A stretch of DNA of 64,000 nt from VAZQ01 sp036406655 (GTDB lineage Bacteria; Pseudomonadota; Alphaproteobacteria; Rhizobiales; Xanthobacteraceae). Every line of letters begins with the position of its first letter. Position 1 is the first letter of the stretch. The stretch lies in contig DASXAP010000245.1 of NCBI GenBank assembly GCA_036406655.1, positions 1 to 64,000 of the forward strand. The letters run 5' to 3'. Made by a program: the position numbers and the translations under genes. The notes beneath the pieces were generated by a model, which searched no databases, was not told the DNA's origin, and saw only the letters and a list, made by a program, of their open reading frames with translations. Of this stretch, positions 1 through 8,490 are shown piece by piece.

Positions 1-152
1 TCAGCGTCGGAGTGTGCGGAGTCCGGTCCGATAAGGGCGATGCTCATAGGCAAGCCACATACGGGGCACTGTGGTAGATGCACTGAGATTTGCGACTCAA
101 GTGGCATCGTTTCCAGCTTTCCAGCCTTGGCGCGGGCGCACATCGGTAGCAT
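1..152 (-). CDS. Small hypothetical protein with zinc-ribbon-like CPVC motif (partial, runs off left edge)
   Basis: Reading the minus strand from an ATG at 152 (others at 143 and 107) gives about 50 residues without a stop before the window edge. The visible part contains QCPVCG, a CxxC knuckle followed by a short hydrophobic stretch. Rhizobial genomes contain many short proteins of this general type, in which a second CxxC lies further downstream. Here that half would be outside the window. The function is unknown. The call rests only on the open frame and one CxxC, so it is tentative. Confidence 0.35.
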   Translation of the reverse strand, partial: MLPMCARAKAGKLETMPLESQISVHLPQCPVCGLPMSIALIGPDSAHSDA

Positions 153-372
153 GCCTCTAACATGGATGTGACCGATTTGTTCCTTTCGTCTCATTCTTTT
201 TGCAGGGCCAAGGAGCGCAGCAATGCGGGCAGCGACACGGCGGATCAAATCAGGTCCGACCGAAACGATAGCACATCACCTATGGGCGGAAGACCGCTGC
301 ATTGCGGGATGTCGAACCGACCTATGACTGCTTAGGGTCAGCGGCTGTGAGCAAACGCAGCACGACACACCT

Positions 373-1356
373 TTATTCGATCACCTCGTCGGCGCGCGCC
401 AGCACGGACGGCGGCATGGAGAGACCAAACGCTTTGGCGGCCTTGAGATTGACGACCAGCTCGTACTTGGTCGGCTCTTGCACCGCCAGGTCGGCCGGTT
501 TCTCGCCCTTGAGGATGCGGTCGACGTAGCCGGCGGCTTGCCGGAACTGGTCGACGAAATCAGGTCCATAGGAAAGAAGGCCGCCCGCCATGACGTAGAA
601 GCGGCCGGAGTAGACCGCCGGCAGTTTGTGCCGGGCTGCCAGCGCGGTGATCGTTTCGCGATGAGTCACCGCCGATGCACTTCCGGTTACGACAAGACCG
701 CCATTTGCGGAGCGCGCGAAGTCGGTGATGGCACGCTCGATCTCGGGCGCGTCACGCACGTCGATAGGACGCAGCTCCACTCCGAATGATGGTGCTACGG
801 ACTGGATCGCGCCAAACTGGCCGACTCCGACGGATAGGCCGGCATCGCGAAGGACCGCCACCTGCCTCACGCCCGGCGCGACCTCCTTGAGCAGCTCCAG
901 CCATTTCGCCGCAAGACCATACTCATACAGTGTGAAACCGGTGGCGTTGCCGCCCGGGCGTGCCAGGCTGTTGACGAAACCGCCGCCGACCGGATCGGGC
1001 ACGATCGCAAACACGATCGGCACGGTGCGCGTCGCCTCGAGCAACGGCGCTAAGGCCGCGCTGTCATTTGCGAGGATGACATCCGGCGCGAGCGCGGCCA
1101 ATTCCGCCGCATGTTTGCGGAGCGCGGCGGCGTTGCTTGTGGCCCAGCGTGTCTCGATCTGCACGTTGCGGCCGATGGTCCAGCCCAACACTGCGAGGCC
1201 CTGCAGGAACGCTCCGTAGCGGGCTTGATACTCTCCGTTGTCCGCGCTTCCGGGCAGCAGCACGCCAATGCGCTTCATCCGCGCCGGCTGCGCATGCGCC
1301 GCAAGCGGCAGCGCCACCGCGCTCGCAACACTGGCGATGAATGCGCGCCGCTTCAT
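373..1356 (-). CDS. ABC transporter substrate-binding protein, PF04392 (ABC_sub_bind) type
   Basis: This is a 327-residue exported binding protein. Residues 1-22 form a signal peptide with an RR pair near the start, a hydrophobic core and an AHA cleavage motif. The mature part begins KRIGVLLPGSAD and has the type-1 periplasmic binding fold typical of PF04392, with the recurring PIVFAIVPDPVG and ARPGGNATGF motifs of that family. Such proteins capture small ligands (amino acids, nucleosides or aromatic compounds in different members) for an ABC permease. No permease or ATPase gene is adjacent, so it is an orphan component and its ligand cannot be named. The C-terminus ends DEVIE as is common in the family. 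Confidence 0.9.
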   Translation of the reverse strand: MKRRAFIASVASAVALPLAAHAQPARMKRIGVLLPGSADNGEYQARYGAFLQGLAVLGWTIGRNVQIETRWATSNAAALRKHAAELAALAPDVILANDSAALAPLLEATRTVPIVFAIVPDPVGGGFVNSLARPGGNATGFTLYEYGLAAKWLELLKEVAPGVRQVAVLRDAGLSVGVGQFGAIQSVAPSFGVELRPIDVRDAPEIERAITDFARSANGGLVVTGSASAVTHRETITALAARHKLPAVYSGRFYVMAGGLLSYGPDFVDQFRQAAGYVDRILKGEKPADLAVQEPTKYELVVNLKAAKAFGLSMPPSVLARADEVIE

Positions 1357-1889
1357 GTCTCGCCCCCGGGTCAGGAAGCGTCATCGTAACGGCTCAAATG
1401 AGCACTTGATAGGGGTGAACCTGGTTTCGCTATTGCAACACGCGATGTGGCCAATGTCCCAGTTGGGTCACAGGCGCCCAATCTAACCACGACGGCGCCA
1501 GTCCATTTGGTCCGCAAAACCTTTAGTAGCGACCATCAATTGATCGTGCGAGTGAACGCCCTTGGTGCAGCCAGCCGTCGAGCGTTGGCTGCACCCGACA
1601 GATTGGCCACGATGCTATATGATAAGCAAGATCGGCGAATAACCTTGCTGGCAGCCGATCGGGTGCACCTTCAGGATCGCGCAAATGCCGTGGCCTTCCA
1701 AGACAGCAGTCGAGGCGAGGCGTGAATTCGTTTCACTGGCCCAATCGCCGGGCGCTGCCGTCACTTCAATATCAGCCCTAATAAATTGAGCCCAGCCACG
1801 CCGTGATCGCGGCGCATGATCGAGGGCTCGCGACATCAAAGCGGCGGCCACGTCAAAGCGGAAGGCTACAAGAGGGGAGGGGGGCGAGC
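1357..1889. other. Intergenic region between divergent genes; no supported gene
   Basis: Short open frames exist here but none has a convincing start, ribosome site or recognisable product. The stretch near 1452-1486 resembles the intergenic repeat of rhizobia that often translates as short peptides like MSxLGHxR, so it is probably a decayed repeat fragment. A perfect inverted repeat lies at 1564-1595 and is listed separately. The region should hold the promoters of the binding protein on the left and the amidohydrolase operon on the right. Confidence 0.5.
1564..1595. repeat. Inverted repeat, 10-bp perfect arms
   Basis: GGTGCAGCCA at 1564-1573 is mirrored by TGGCTGCACC at 1586-1595 with a 12-base loop. 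No T-run follows, so it does not look like an intrinsic terminator. It lies about 295 bases upstream of the amidohydrolase start and could be an operator, an RNA stem in a leader, or a remnant of a mobile palindrome. Confidence 0.55.
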
Positions 1890-3311
1890 ATGCTCGACCT
1901 GATCATACGTGGCGGAAATGTCGTTACTCCACAAGGTGTCGTCAGCTGCGACGTGGGCATTGCCGGCGAGAAGATTGCAGCATTGGCAGTCCCGGGCACG
2001 CTCCCTGGCGAGGCCCGGGTGATCGATGCGAGCTCCCGCATTGTCATGCCCGGCGGCATCGATCCGCACGTGCATCTGCATCACGTCTGGATCAAGCCCG
2101 ACGGCACCCCGCTGATCACCGCCGGCCCCGGGCAGGTCGGGCGTGCTGCGCTCTTCGGCGGCACCACCACCTTCATCGATTTCGCCTACTGGCGGGACGG
2201 CCTGTCGGCGCTCGCGGCCATCGAGCTGCGTGATGCGGATTTCGCCGGCAAGTCGCCGTGCGATTTCGCCTACCACCTGATGCTGCATTCCGAGCCGCCG
2301 CCGGAATTCACCGGGCAGCTCGCCGAGGCGATCCAGGCCGGCTACCCGACGCTCAAGATCTTCACCACCAACATCCTGCCCTCGCGCAGCGGCCGCATGA
2401 TCGATTTCGGCGACATCTGGGAAGCGTTCCAGGTGCTGGCGAGCGAGGGCGGGCTCGGCGTCATCCACGCCGAGGACAACGACATCGTCATGCACATGTA
2501 TGCCAAGCTGATCCGTGCCGGCCGCACCGGCTTCGAGCATCTCGCCGAGGTGCACAACCAGCTCTCCGAGGATCTGAGCTTCCGCCGGGTGCTGCGGCTC
2601 GCCGAGAGCGTGCCGGGCACCGCGCTCTACATGATGCACGTCTCCGCCGCGACCGGGGTCGCCGCCATCGCCGAGGCGCGGCGCAAGGGGCTGCCGGTCT
2701 ACGGCGAGACGCTGCACCAGTACCTCAACTATTCGGCCGACGACTACCGGCGGCCCGACGGGCAGATCTATCATACCTATCCTTCGCTCAAGTCGGCGGG
2801 CGACCAGCAGGCGCTGTGGGAGGGGACGGCGAGCGGCGTGATCCACTGCATCGCCACCGACGAGCTCTGCTGCACGCTCAAGGACAAGACCGTCGGCAGC
2901 CGCATCGACGACGTGACCGGCGGCAATTCGGGGGTCGAGCCGCGGCTTGCGGTCATGTACACCGAGATGGTGGTGCGCCGCGGCTACTCGCTCGCGCGCT
3001 ACGTCGATCTCGTCTCGACCAACGCCGCGAAGATCATGGGGCTTTATCCGCGCAAGGGCGCGATCGCCGTCGGCAGCGATGCCGACATCACCATCCTCGA
3101 TCCGAGCCGGCGCGGCAAGATTCGCGCCGCCGATCTGCACGAGACCGACTACAGCCCCTGGGAGGGGCACGACATCTTCGCCTGGCCGGTGACGACACTG
3201 CTGCGCGGCAAGGTGATGGTCGAGGACGGCCGTTATCTCGGCAGCGAGAGCGACGGCCGTCATCTCAAGCGCAGGATCGGCGCCCCGGCTCTCGGCGGAG
3301 CGTTGGCATGA
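1890..3311 (+). CDS. Dihydropyrimidinase/hydantoinase-family amidohydrolase
   Basis: This 473-residue cyclic amidohydrolase is expected to hydrolyse dihydropyrimidines, hydantoins or a related cyclic amide using a binuclear zinc centre. The ATG at 1890 was chosen because it follows a purine-rich GAGGGGAGGGGGG tract and starts with the family-typical LDLIIRGGNVV. Metal-site residues are visible: H60 and H62 (DPHVHLH), probable carboxylated K156 (TLKIF), H193, H250 and D324. The usual SDH around the last aspartate reads ATDEL here, which departs from classic dihydropyrimidinases, so the true substrate may differ. Its stop overlaps the next start by four bases (ATGA), indicating coupling to the unknown gene and CobW GTPase downstream. 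Confidence 0.9.
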   Translation: MLDLIIRGGNVVTPQGVVSCDVGIAGEKIAALAVPGTLPGEARVIDASSRIVMPGGIDPHVHLHHVWIKPDGTPLITAGPGQVGRAALFGGTTTFIDFAYWRDGLSALAAIELRDADFAGKSPCDFAYHLMLHSEPPPEFTGQLAEAIQAGYPTLKIFTTNILPSRSGRMIDFGDIWEAFQVLASEGGLGVIHAEDNDIVMHMYAKLIRAGRTGFEHLAEVHNQLSEDLSFRRVLRLAESVPGTALYMMHVSAATGVAAIAEARRKGLPVYGETLHQYLNYSADDYRRPDGQIYHTYPSLKSAGDQQALWEGTASGVIHCIATDELCCTLKDKTVGSRIDDVTGGNSGVEPRLAVMYTEMVVRRGYSLARYVDLVSTNAAKIMGLYPRKGAIAVGSDADITILDPSRRGKIRAADLHETDYSPWEGHDIFAWPVTTLLRGKVMVEDGRYLGSESDGRHLKRRIGAPALGGALA

Positions 3312-3676
3312 GCGCGCCGGACGCTCTGCGTCGTGTCCGGGCTTGTGCCGAGGAGCCCGGCGAGGGCGGCCCGAGCGGGCCGGGCAGCACGGAGCGTCTG
3401 CGCGAGCTGCTGGAGCAGAGCCTGCTCGCCTGGCGGCTCGACGGCAGCGTCGGTCGCGCCGGCGACGGCTCGATCCACGTCCGCTGCAACGGGACGGAGA
3501 TCCGTATCGCGCGTGCACCATCCGCTTTGCCGTTCCGCTGGATGGTGACGGTCGGCGGGCGCCGGCGCGGGGCGATCTCGGTGGTCGCGGTGCTGCGCCA
3601 GCTGCGCGCCGCCCTCGATCCCGCTTTCGTTCCCCGGCGCGTTCACGTCGCCGGCTCGGCGGTGGTGCCGCCGTGA
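3308..3676 (+). CDS. Hypothetical protein between amidohydrolase and CobW GTPase
   Basis: This is a 122-residue protein that I do not recognise. It starts at an ATG overlapping the amidohydrolase stop and ends with a TGA overlapping the GTG start of the CobW gene, so it is coupled on both sides. It is soluble, with no signal or membrane segment. The N-terminal half is acidic with a predicted helix (RLRELLEQSLLAW). The rest looks like a small beta-rich domain with GDGSIHVRCNGTEI and FRWMVTVGGRRRG strands. One cysteine is present and there is no evident metal motif. The context suggests an accessory role for the amidohydrolase or its metal loading, which is inference. Confidence 0.8.
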   Translation: MSAPDALRRVRACAEEPGEGGPSGPGSTERLRELLEQSLLAWRLDGSVGRAGDGSIHVRCNGTEIRIARAPSALPFRWMVTVGGRRRGAISVVAVLRQLRAALDPAFVPRRVHVAGSAVVPP

Positions 3677-4683
3677 TCCCGGTCACCGTGCTCACCGGCT
3701 TTCTCGGCAGCGGCAAGACCACGCTGCTCAATCATCTGCTCCGGCAGCCGGAATTCGCCCGCACCGCCGTCATCATCAACGAGTTCGGCGAGACCGGCCT
3801 CGACCACGATCTCGTCGAGCCGAGCGACGACAGCCTCGTCGAGCTTGCGACCGGCTGCCTGTGCTGCAAGGTTCGCGATGATCTGGCTCGCACCCTCGAC
3901 GACCTGCTGCGGCGGCGGGACGCGGGAACGGTGCCGCCGTTCACGCGGGTCGTGATCGAGACCAGCGGGCTCGCCGATCCGGTGCCGATCCTGCAGACGC
4001 TGATCACGGATGCTTCGGCGTCGGCGCGGCTCGCGCTCGCCGCCGTCGTGACCACGGTCGAGGCCGTGAGCGGCGCTGCGACGCTCGATCGTGAGCCGCT
4101 CGCGCTCAGGCAGGTCGCGCTCGCCGACCGGATCGTGCTGACCAAGTCGGATTTGCTCGAGGCGGTCGAGCCGGGCCTCGTCCGGCGCCTGGCCGAGACC
4201 AATCCCGCAGCCCCGCGGCTCGTCGCCCGGCACGGCCGGATCGGGGCAGGCGCTCTCTTCGACGGCGGGTTCCCCGGTCCTCACGGCAGGTCGTTCGCTC
4301 TCGAGCCCGGGACGGGACCGCACGTCCACGGCCATGCCGGACACGACGGCATCGAGAGCTGCACGATCTTTCGCGAGCAGCCGATCCGGGCGGCGACGCT
4401 GGCGCTGCTGATCGAGACGCTGGCCGAGCACTGCGGCGCCGACCTGCTGCGGCTCAAGGGCATAGTCGGCCTCCTCGAGAGCCCGGATCGCCCGGCGGTA
4501 ATCCACGGCGTGCGGCACGTCTTTCACGCTCCTGCATTCCTCGCGCGCTGGCCATCGGCGGATCGGCGCAGCCGCATCGTCGTCATCGCCCGTGCGGGTG
4601 CGGTCCCGCGCGGCTGGCTCGAAGCATTGATCGATGCGCTCGAGGCGGAAGTGGCCGAGATAGCCGCAGCAGGCGTGCCTTGA
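3673..4683 (+). CDS. CobW/COG0523-family GTP-binding metallochaperone
   Basis: This 336-residue G3E-family GTPase starts at a GTG overlapping the previous stop. Walker A is GFLGSGKT at residues 9-16, the family INEFGE motif lies near 35-40, the metal-binding CxCC is GCLCC at 61-65, and a TKSD guanine-specificity motif follows. Before the C-terminal CobW_C domain is a short histidine-rich linker (HVHGHAGH) typical of zinc- or cobalt-handling members. COG0523 proteins deliver metal to client enzymes. Here the likely client is the metal-dependent amidohydrolase two genes upstream, inferred from translational coupling. It is not the cobalamin enzyme CobW itself, since no B12 biosynthesis genes are nearby. 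Confidence 0.92.
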   Translation: MIPVTVLTGFLGSGKTTLLNHLLRQPEFARTAVIINEFGETGLDHDLVEPSDDSLVELATGCLCCKVRDDLARTLDDLLRRRDAGTVPPFTRVVIETSGLADPVPILQTLITDASASARLALAAVVTTVEAVSGAATLDREPLALRQVALADRIVLTKSDLLEAVEPGLVRRLAETNPAAPRLVARHGRIGAGALFDGGFPGPHGRSFALEPGTGPHVHGHAGHDGIESCTIFREQPIRAATLALLIETLAEHCGADLLRLKGIVGLLESPDRPAVIHGVRHVFHAPAFLARWPSADRRSRIVVIARAGAVPRGWLEALIDALEAEVAEIAAAGVP

Positions 4684-4732
4684 CGCCGCCTGGGCGCTCC
4701 GATTCACTCGAATCCCCGCAACGGAGGCCAGC

Positions 4733-4939
4733 ATGAACGAAGATGTCTTCAACGGCAGCATCCGCAAGTTCCTCAAGACGCTGGGAGTGACCGCCCAGCG
4801 CGAGATCGAGAAGGCGGTGCGTGAGGCGCTGGCGCAGGGTCGGATCAAGGGCAACGAAAAACTCCCGGCGCGCGCCACGGTGACGCTCGGCGCCCTCGGG
4901 CTCTCGCACGAGATCAAGGGCGAGATCGAGCTCGAGTGA
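4733..4939 (+). CDS. DUF6494-family small protein
   Basis: This 68-residue soluble protein is preceded by an AACGGAGG ribosome site about nine bases before the ATG. It matches my recollection of the DUF6494 family: an N-terminal NEDVFNxSIRKFLK helix, a GVTAQREIE segment and a C-terminal strand with a charged end. The function is unknown. It lies 49 bases after the CobW gene in the same direction and could be part of that operon. No cysteines or metal motifs are present. Confidence 0.8.
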   Translation: MNEDVFNGSIRKFLKTLGVTAQREIEKAVREALAQGRIKGNEKLPARATVTLGALGLSHEIKGEIELE

Positions 4940-4984
4940 GGCGGCAGCGGGAGGCGCGCCGCCCGCGCAAGCTCGCCGCGGCGT

Positions 4985-5500
4985 CTAGGCCGCGTGCGGG
5001 CCGTTGCTGCTTACGCGGTCGGCAACGGCGAGAATGAGCATGGCGACGGCAAAGGCGATCAATATGCCCACCACCCAGCCGAGCTTCGTGTTGTCGACCT
5101 GCCGGTCGATATCCATGAACCATTCGAGCACATTGACGGCGGCAATCGCCACGATCGAGCCGAGCAGCCTCTGCTTGAGGTCGGTGAAGCCGATCCTGGC
5201 CAGGCCTTCCGGCCAGTCCGGATGGCTGGCCGCGTCGATGCGGGCGACAAAATTGTCGTAGCTCGAAGCGATCACGATCATGATCAGATTGGCGACGAGG
5301 GTGAGGTCGACCAGGTTCAGAATACCGACGATGACGTCGGCCGGCGCGGCCGCGGCGATGTGCAGGACGAAATCGACGAGCTTGAGGATGAACTTGTAGG
5401 CCAGCGCCGCCAGGCCGGCGGTCAGGCCGAGGAGGAACGGCACCACCAGCCAGCGGGCGCTCAAGGCGACCGCGGCGACCGCCTTTCCGATGCGATTCAT
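4985..5500 (-). CDS. YqhA/UPF0114 (TIGR00645) inner-membrane protein
   Basis: This 171-residue membrane protein has about four hydrophobic segments: near residues 11-30, 36-47, 62-76, and a pair around 115-125 and 137-158. The ATG at 5500 begins MNRIGKAV, which places a basic cytosolic N-terminus directly before the first helix. An upstream in-frame start at 5551 would add an unlikely cysteine-rich leader. The conserved ASSYDNFVARI and DLKQRLLGSIVAI segments are characteristic of UPF0114. The family's role is undetermined. The gene is convergent with the DUF6494 gene and divergent from the M20 deacylase. Confidence 0.85.
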   Translation of the reverse strand: MNRIGKAVAAVALSARWLVVPFLLGLTAGLAALAYKFILKLVDFVLHIAAAAPADVIVGILNLVDLTLVANLIMIVIASSYDNFVARIDAASHPDWPEGLARIGFTDLKQRLLGSIVAIAAVNVLEWFMDIDRQVDNTKLGWVVGILIAFAVAMLILAVADRVSSNGPHAA

Positions 5501-5700
5501 CCGGCAACCCTCGACGCAATGGGAATGACAGTCCGTGATACAATAAACCAACGTTCGTGCCGAGTGGTCCGCGGCCCGCGCCCGTGCTCGCGGCGCTCCC
5601 GCACCCGGCGGTTGCTTCCTGCATGCCCGCGGTGCTCGCCCGGCGCGCTGCGCGATCGGGTCGTGCCGACCACCTGCCTCGAAGAGGTCGGAGCTTCTCC

Positions 5701-6996
5701 ATGTCCGCGGACGACGTCATTGCCCTGATCGACCGGGACGAGCTCGTTCGGCTCGCGCTCGATATCTGCAACATCGACAGCGCAGTCGGCCACGAAGCCG
5801 AGGTCGGCGAGCACCTGCACGATTGGATGCGCCGGCAAGGCTTCCTCACGCGGAAGATCGGGCTCCTGCGCGACCGGTTCAACCTCCTGGGGACCTTGCC
5901 CGGCGCGGGCAGCAACGGCTGCAGCCTCATCTTCAACAGCCACATGGACACGGCGGTCCCGCGCGAGCCCGATCTCGTGCACGCCGACACGAGCGACCCG
6001 GTGCATCATGGCGCATGGCAGGAGGGTGATCTGCTCGTCGGCGAAGGGATCTGCAACGACAAGGGGCCGATGGCGGCGTTTCTGATCGCCGCCAGGGCCA
6101 TTCTGAATTCCGGGCACCGGCTCAAGGGAGACCTGCTGCTGAGCGCCGTCGTCAGCGAGACCGGCGGCGAGCCTTGCGACGAGCCTCCCGGATCGTTCCT
6201 CGAATCGAAGGAGCTGGGCGCCCGCTTCCTGATCACCCATGGCGGGGTTGCCGATTACGCGCTGGTGGCCGAAGGCACGGGGTTCGGACTGGTGTGGGTC
6301 GAGGCGGGCGAGTTCTGGTACAGGCTGACGCTTCGTTCCGGCCAGCCGCCGTTCTACACCCCTTATCTGCCCGACCGTACCACGCTCGCCGGCAGCCCCA
6401 ACATGATCGTGGCGGCGGCGGCCGCGATCGAAGCGATCGAGAAATGGGCCGCGGGGTATCAGAAGCGCAATGTTTATCGCTCGGCCGGCGGCACCATCGT
6501 CCCGAAAGCCCAGATCGGCGGCATCCGCAGCGGCAATGCGCACCGGCCGTTCCTGGCGCCGCAGGTTTGCGAGCTCTATGTCGATGTGCGCTCGGTGCCG
6601 GGGCAGGACCCGCTGGCGGTCAAGGCGGAGCTCGGGCAGCTGATCAGCGGACTGGGGCTCGCCGGCATGGTCGAGCTCTACTCGTTCCGCCCGGCCTTCG
6701 AAGCGCGCCATGTCGAGCCGCTGGCCGAGGCGGTTTGTCGAGCGCATCGTGCGACGTTCGGCGCGGAGCCGCCGCCGGCGCCGGTCGAGACCTCCAGCAT
6801 GTGGCGCGACATCAACGCATTCAACGAGGTCGGCATTCCGGCCTTGACCTACGGCCCGAGATCGGCTTCGCACGCGTTCAAGCGCGCCCTCTCGATCGAC
6901 AGCCTCTATCAAGCCGCCTGCGCTTACGCCAGAATAGCGCTCGATCTGTGCAATCAGGAAAAGACCGATCGCGGAGCTCGCCGAGGAGCGGGATGA
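5701..6996 (+). CDS. M20-family (ArgE/DapE-like) zinc metallo-deacylase/peptidase
   Basis: This 431-residue cytosolic hydrolase should cleave N-acyl amino acids or small peptides with one or two zinc ions. Visible motifs are SHMDTAVP (H81, D83), GEGICNDKGPMAA (D120) and the catalytic acid in VSETGGEP (E153), followed by a dimerisation domain and a C-terminal metal histidine (SASHAFK). The start at 5701 follows GAGCTTCTCC and gives a normal N-terminus. The open frame extends to 5557 but that part is low complexity. It is the first gene of a same-strand run with a binding protein and an aspartate dehydrogenase-like enzyme, suggesting degradation of an imported amino-acid derivative. The substrate is not identifiable. 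Confidence 0.88.
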   Translation: MSADDVIALIDRDELVRLALDICNIDSAVGHEAEVGEHLHDWMRRQGFLTRKIGLLRDRFNLLGTLPGAGSNGCSLIFNSHMDTAVPREPDLVHADTSDPVHHGAWQEGDLLVGEGICNDKGPMAAFLIAARAILNSGHRLKGDLLLSAVVSETGGEPCDEPPGSFLESKELGARFLITHGGVADYALVAEGTGFGLVWVEAGEFWYRLTLRSGQPPFYTPYLPDRTTLAGSPNMIVAAAAAIEAIEKWAAGYQKRNVYRSAGGTIVPKAQIGGIRSGNAHRPFLAPQVCELYVDVRSVPGQDPLAVKAELGQLISGLGLAGMVELYSFRPAFEARHVEPLAEAVCRAHRATFGAEPPPAPVETSSMWRDINAFNEVGIPALTYGPRSASHAFKRALSIDSLYQAACAYARIALDLCNQEKTDRGARRGAG

Positions 6997-7070
6997 GGCT
7001 TTCGGGCGGAAGAATGCGACTGCGGCGAGCATTCACGTGGGTCAATACGAGCATTCCAAGGGGTGAGACG

Positions 7071-8057
7071 ATGATGGCTGATGGTCGATACCTGGTGCGC
7101 GCTGCGATCGCAGTGTGCATCTTCGCCTGGCTCGGATCGGCAACTCGGCCGGCGGCTGCAGATCCGCCGACGATCCGGATCGGCTACGGCATGGCCGCCG
7201 AGGAGCAGCTCTATCTGCTTCTGGCCAAGCCCGAGATCGGGGCGAACTACGGAAAGGCCTACAAGCTCGAAGCGTCACGCTTCCAGAGCTCGACCCAGCG
7301 TTCGCAGGCGTTCGAGGCAAACGCCATCGACATCGCATCGAGCGGGGCGGTCGGCATCCTGTTTGCGGCGGCCGAGGGGGTGACCGGCAAGGTCATCGCA
7401 TCGCTGGCGCGCGAGAGCCCGCGCGGCTTCGCCACGTCCTACTACGTCAAGGCCGATTCGCCGATCCGGACGGTCGCCGAGATGAAGGGCAAGACCGTCG
7501 GGATCAATGGCTTCTCGACCGACGGCCAGCTCTGGCTCAGGACCGCGCTGCAGCGCCATGGGCTGTCGGATTCCGACGTGACGATCACTCCCGTGCCGTT
7601 CCCGGCGATGGCCGAGGCATTGAAGGCCGGCAAGGTCGATATCGGCGAGTTCCCGCAGCCGTTCGCCGACATGCTCGAGAAGGAGATGAAGGTCCGCAAG
7701 CTTCTCGATTCGCAATATGGCATGCCGTTCGAGCAGGAGCTCATCATGCTGCTCGGCAAGGATGCATTCCTCAAGCAGAATGCCGCAGCGGTGCGGGCGC
7801 TGCTCGAGGATTTGCGGACAGCGACCCGCTTCTACGTGGACAATGTCCGGCAGGCGCGCCAGATCATCCTCGATGCCAAGGGGGTGCGGATCGCCCCCGA
7901 CATCTATCTCGACATGAAGGACTACTACCGCGATCCGACGCTGCGGCCCGATGCGGCTGCGCTGCAGCGCGTGCAGGACATCATGATCACGAGCGGCTTC
8001 ACCAAGAAGCGCGCCGACGTGCAATCCATGGTCGACGCGAGCTATCTGGCGCCGTGA
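7071..8057 (+). CDS. NMT1/SsuA-type ABC transporter substrate-binding protein
   Basis: This 328-residue exported binding protein has a signal peptide over roughly residues 1-31 ending AAADPP, then IRIGYGMAAEEQLYLLLAKPEIG, the standard NitT/TauT-family opening. Later segments (AEMKGKTVGINGF, AEALKAGKVDIGEFPQPFADML) are the usual lobe-I and hinge motifs. ATGs at 7071 and 7074 are both possible, and GGGGTGAG before them spaces better to the second. No permease or ATPase genes lie nearby, so it must borrow a transporter from elsewhere or act as a sensor. Neighbours suggest a nitrogenous or amino-acid-like ligand, which is inference. Confidence 0.88.
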   Translation: MMADGRYLVRAAIAVCIFAWLGSATRPAAADPPTIRIGYGMAAEEQLYLLLAKPEIGANYGKAYKLEASRFQSSTQRSQAFEANAIDIASSGAVGILFAAAEGVTGKVIASLARESPRGFATSYYVKADSPIRTVAEMKGKTVGINGFSTDGQLWLRTALQRHGLSDSDVTITPVPFPAMAEALKAGKVDIGEFPQPFADMLEKEMKVRKLLDSQYGMPFEQELIMLLGKDAFLKQNAAAVRALLEDLRTATRFYVDNVRQARQIILDAKGVRIAPDIYLDMKDYYRDPTLRPDAAALQRVQDIMITSGFTKKRADVQSMVDASYLAP

Positions 8058-8086
8058 GCCTGCCGCCCGATTACGGGAGACTGCAC

Positions 8087-8401
8087 ATGCAAGCGAGCAA
8101 GGCCTACTTCATGGTCCGAGCGCAAGTGACGAATCCGGCCGACCGCGAGAAGTTCGATCGCTGGTATGACGGGCACCATTTGCCGCTGGCGATGAAGGAG
8201 TTTCGCGCCGAGAAGGGCTGGCGGTTCTGGAGCCGCAGCGACCCGTCGGTCCATTATGCAATGTACGAGTTCGAGGACCTGGCAACGCTGCGAAGCCGCC
8301 TCGACTCCCCTGGCTTCAAGATGCTGGTTGCCGACTTCGACCAGGCCTGGCCGCAGGTGCCCCGGACCCGCGACCTCATCGAATCGGTGCAGGAGGCGTG
8401 A
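8087..8401 (+). CDS. Small dimeric alpha/beta-barrel (EthD/ABM-like) protein
   Basis: This 104-residue protein begins 29 bases after the binding-protein gene. The pattern is KAYFMVRAQVTNPADREKFDRWYDGHHLPLA, with a beta strand, a WYDGHH turn, then WRFWSRSDPSVHYAMYEFED and an alpha helix. It fits the ferredoxin-like dimeric alpha/beta-barrel superfamily (EthD, ABM, DUF4286 and relatives). Such proteins are often auxiliary or catalytic proteins in small-molecule degradation. The histidine pair in WYDGHHLP could be functional. No specific reaction can be assigned. Position implies co-expression with the M20 deacylase, binding protein and dehydrogenase. Confidence 0.8.
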   Translation: MQASKAYFMVRAQVTNPADREKFDRWYDGHHLPLAMKEFRAEKGWRFWSRSDPSVHYAMYEFEDLATLRSRLDSPGFKMLVADFDQAWPQVPRTRDLIESVQEA

Positions 8402-8490
8402 TCCCCACCCGGCTTCTCCGGCAGGCGCAATATTGTTGCTTGTAGGCCTGAGCGCAGCCACGTACGTAATGGCGTCGGTCGGGAGGAACC

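Noticed and set aside
302..529. Plus-strand 75-codon frame with LYSITSSARAS
   Set aside because: This string is the antisense of the conserved C-terminus of the PF04392 binding protein and recurs wherever that family is found.
1866..3731. A 621-codon minus-strand frame opposite the amidohydrolase
   Set aside because: Codon-position shadow of the amidohydrolase and the next gene; no recognisable motif.
3673..4683. Calling the CobW-type GTPase a cobalamin biosynthesis gene
   Set aside because: No cob genes are nearby and the CxCC and histidine-rich linker fit the broader COG0523 metallochaperone group.
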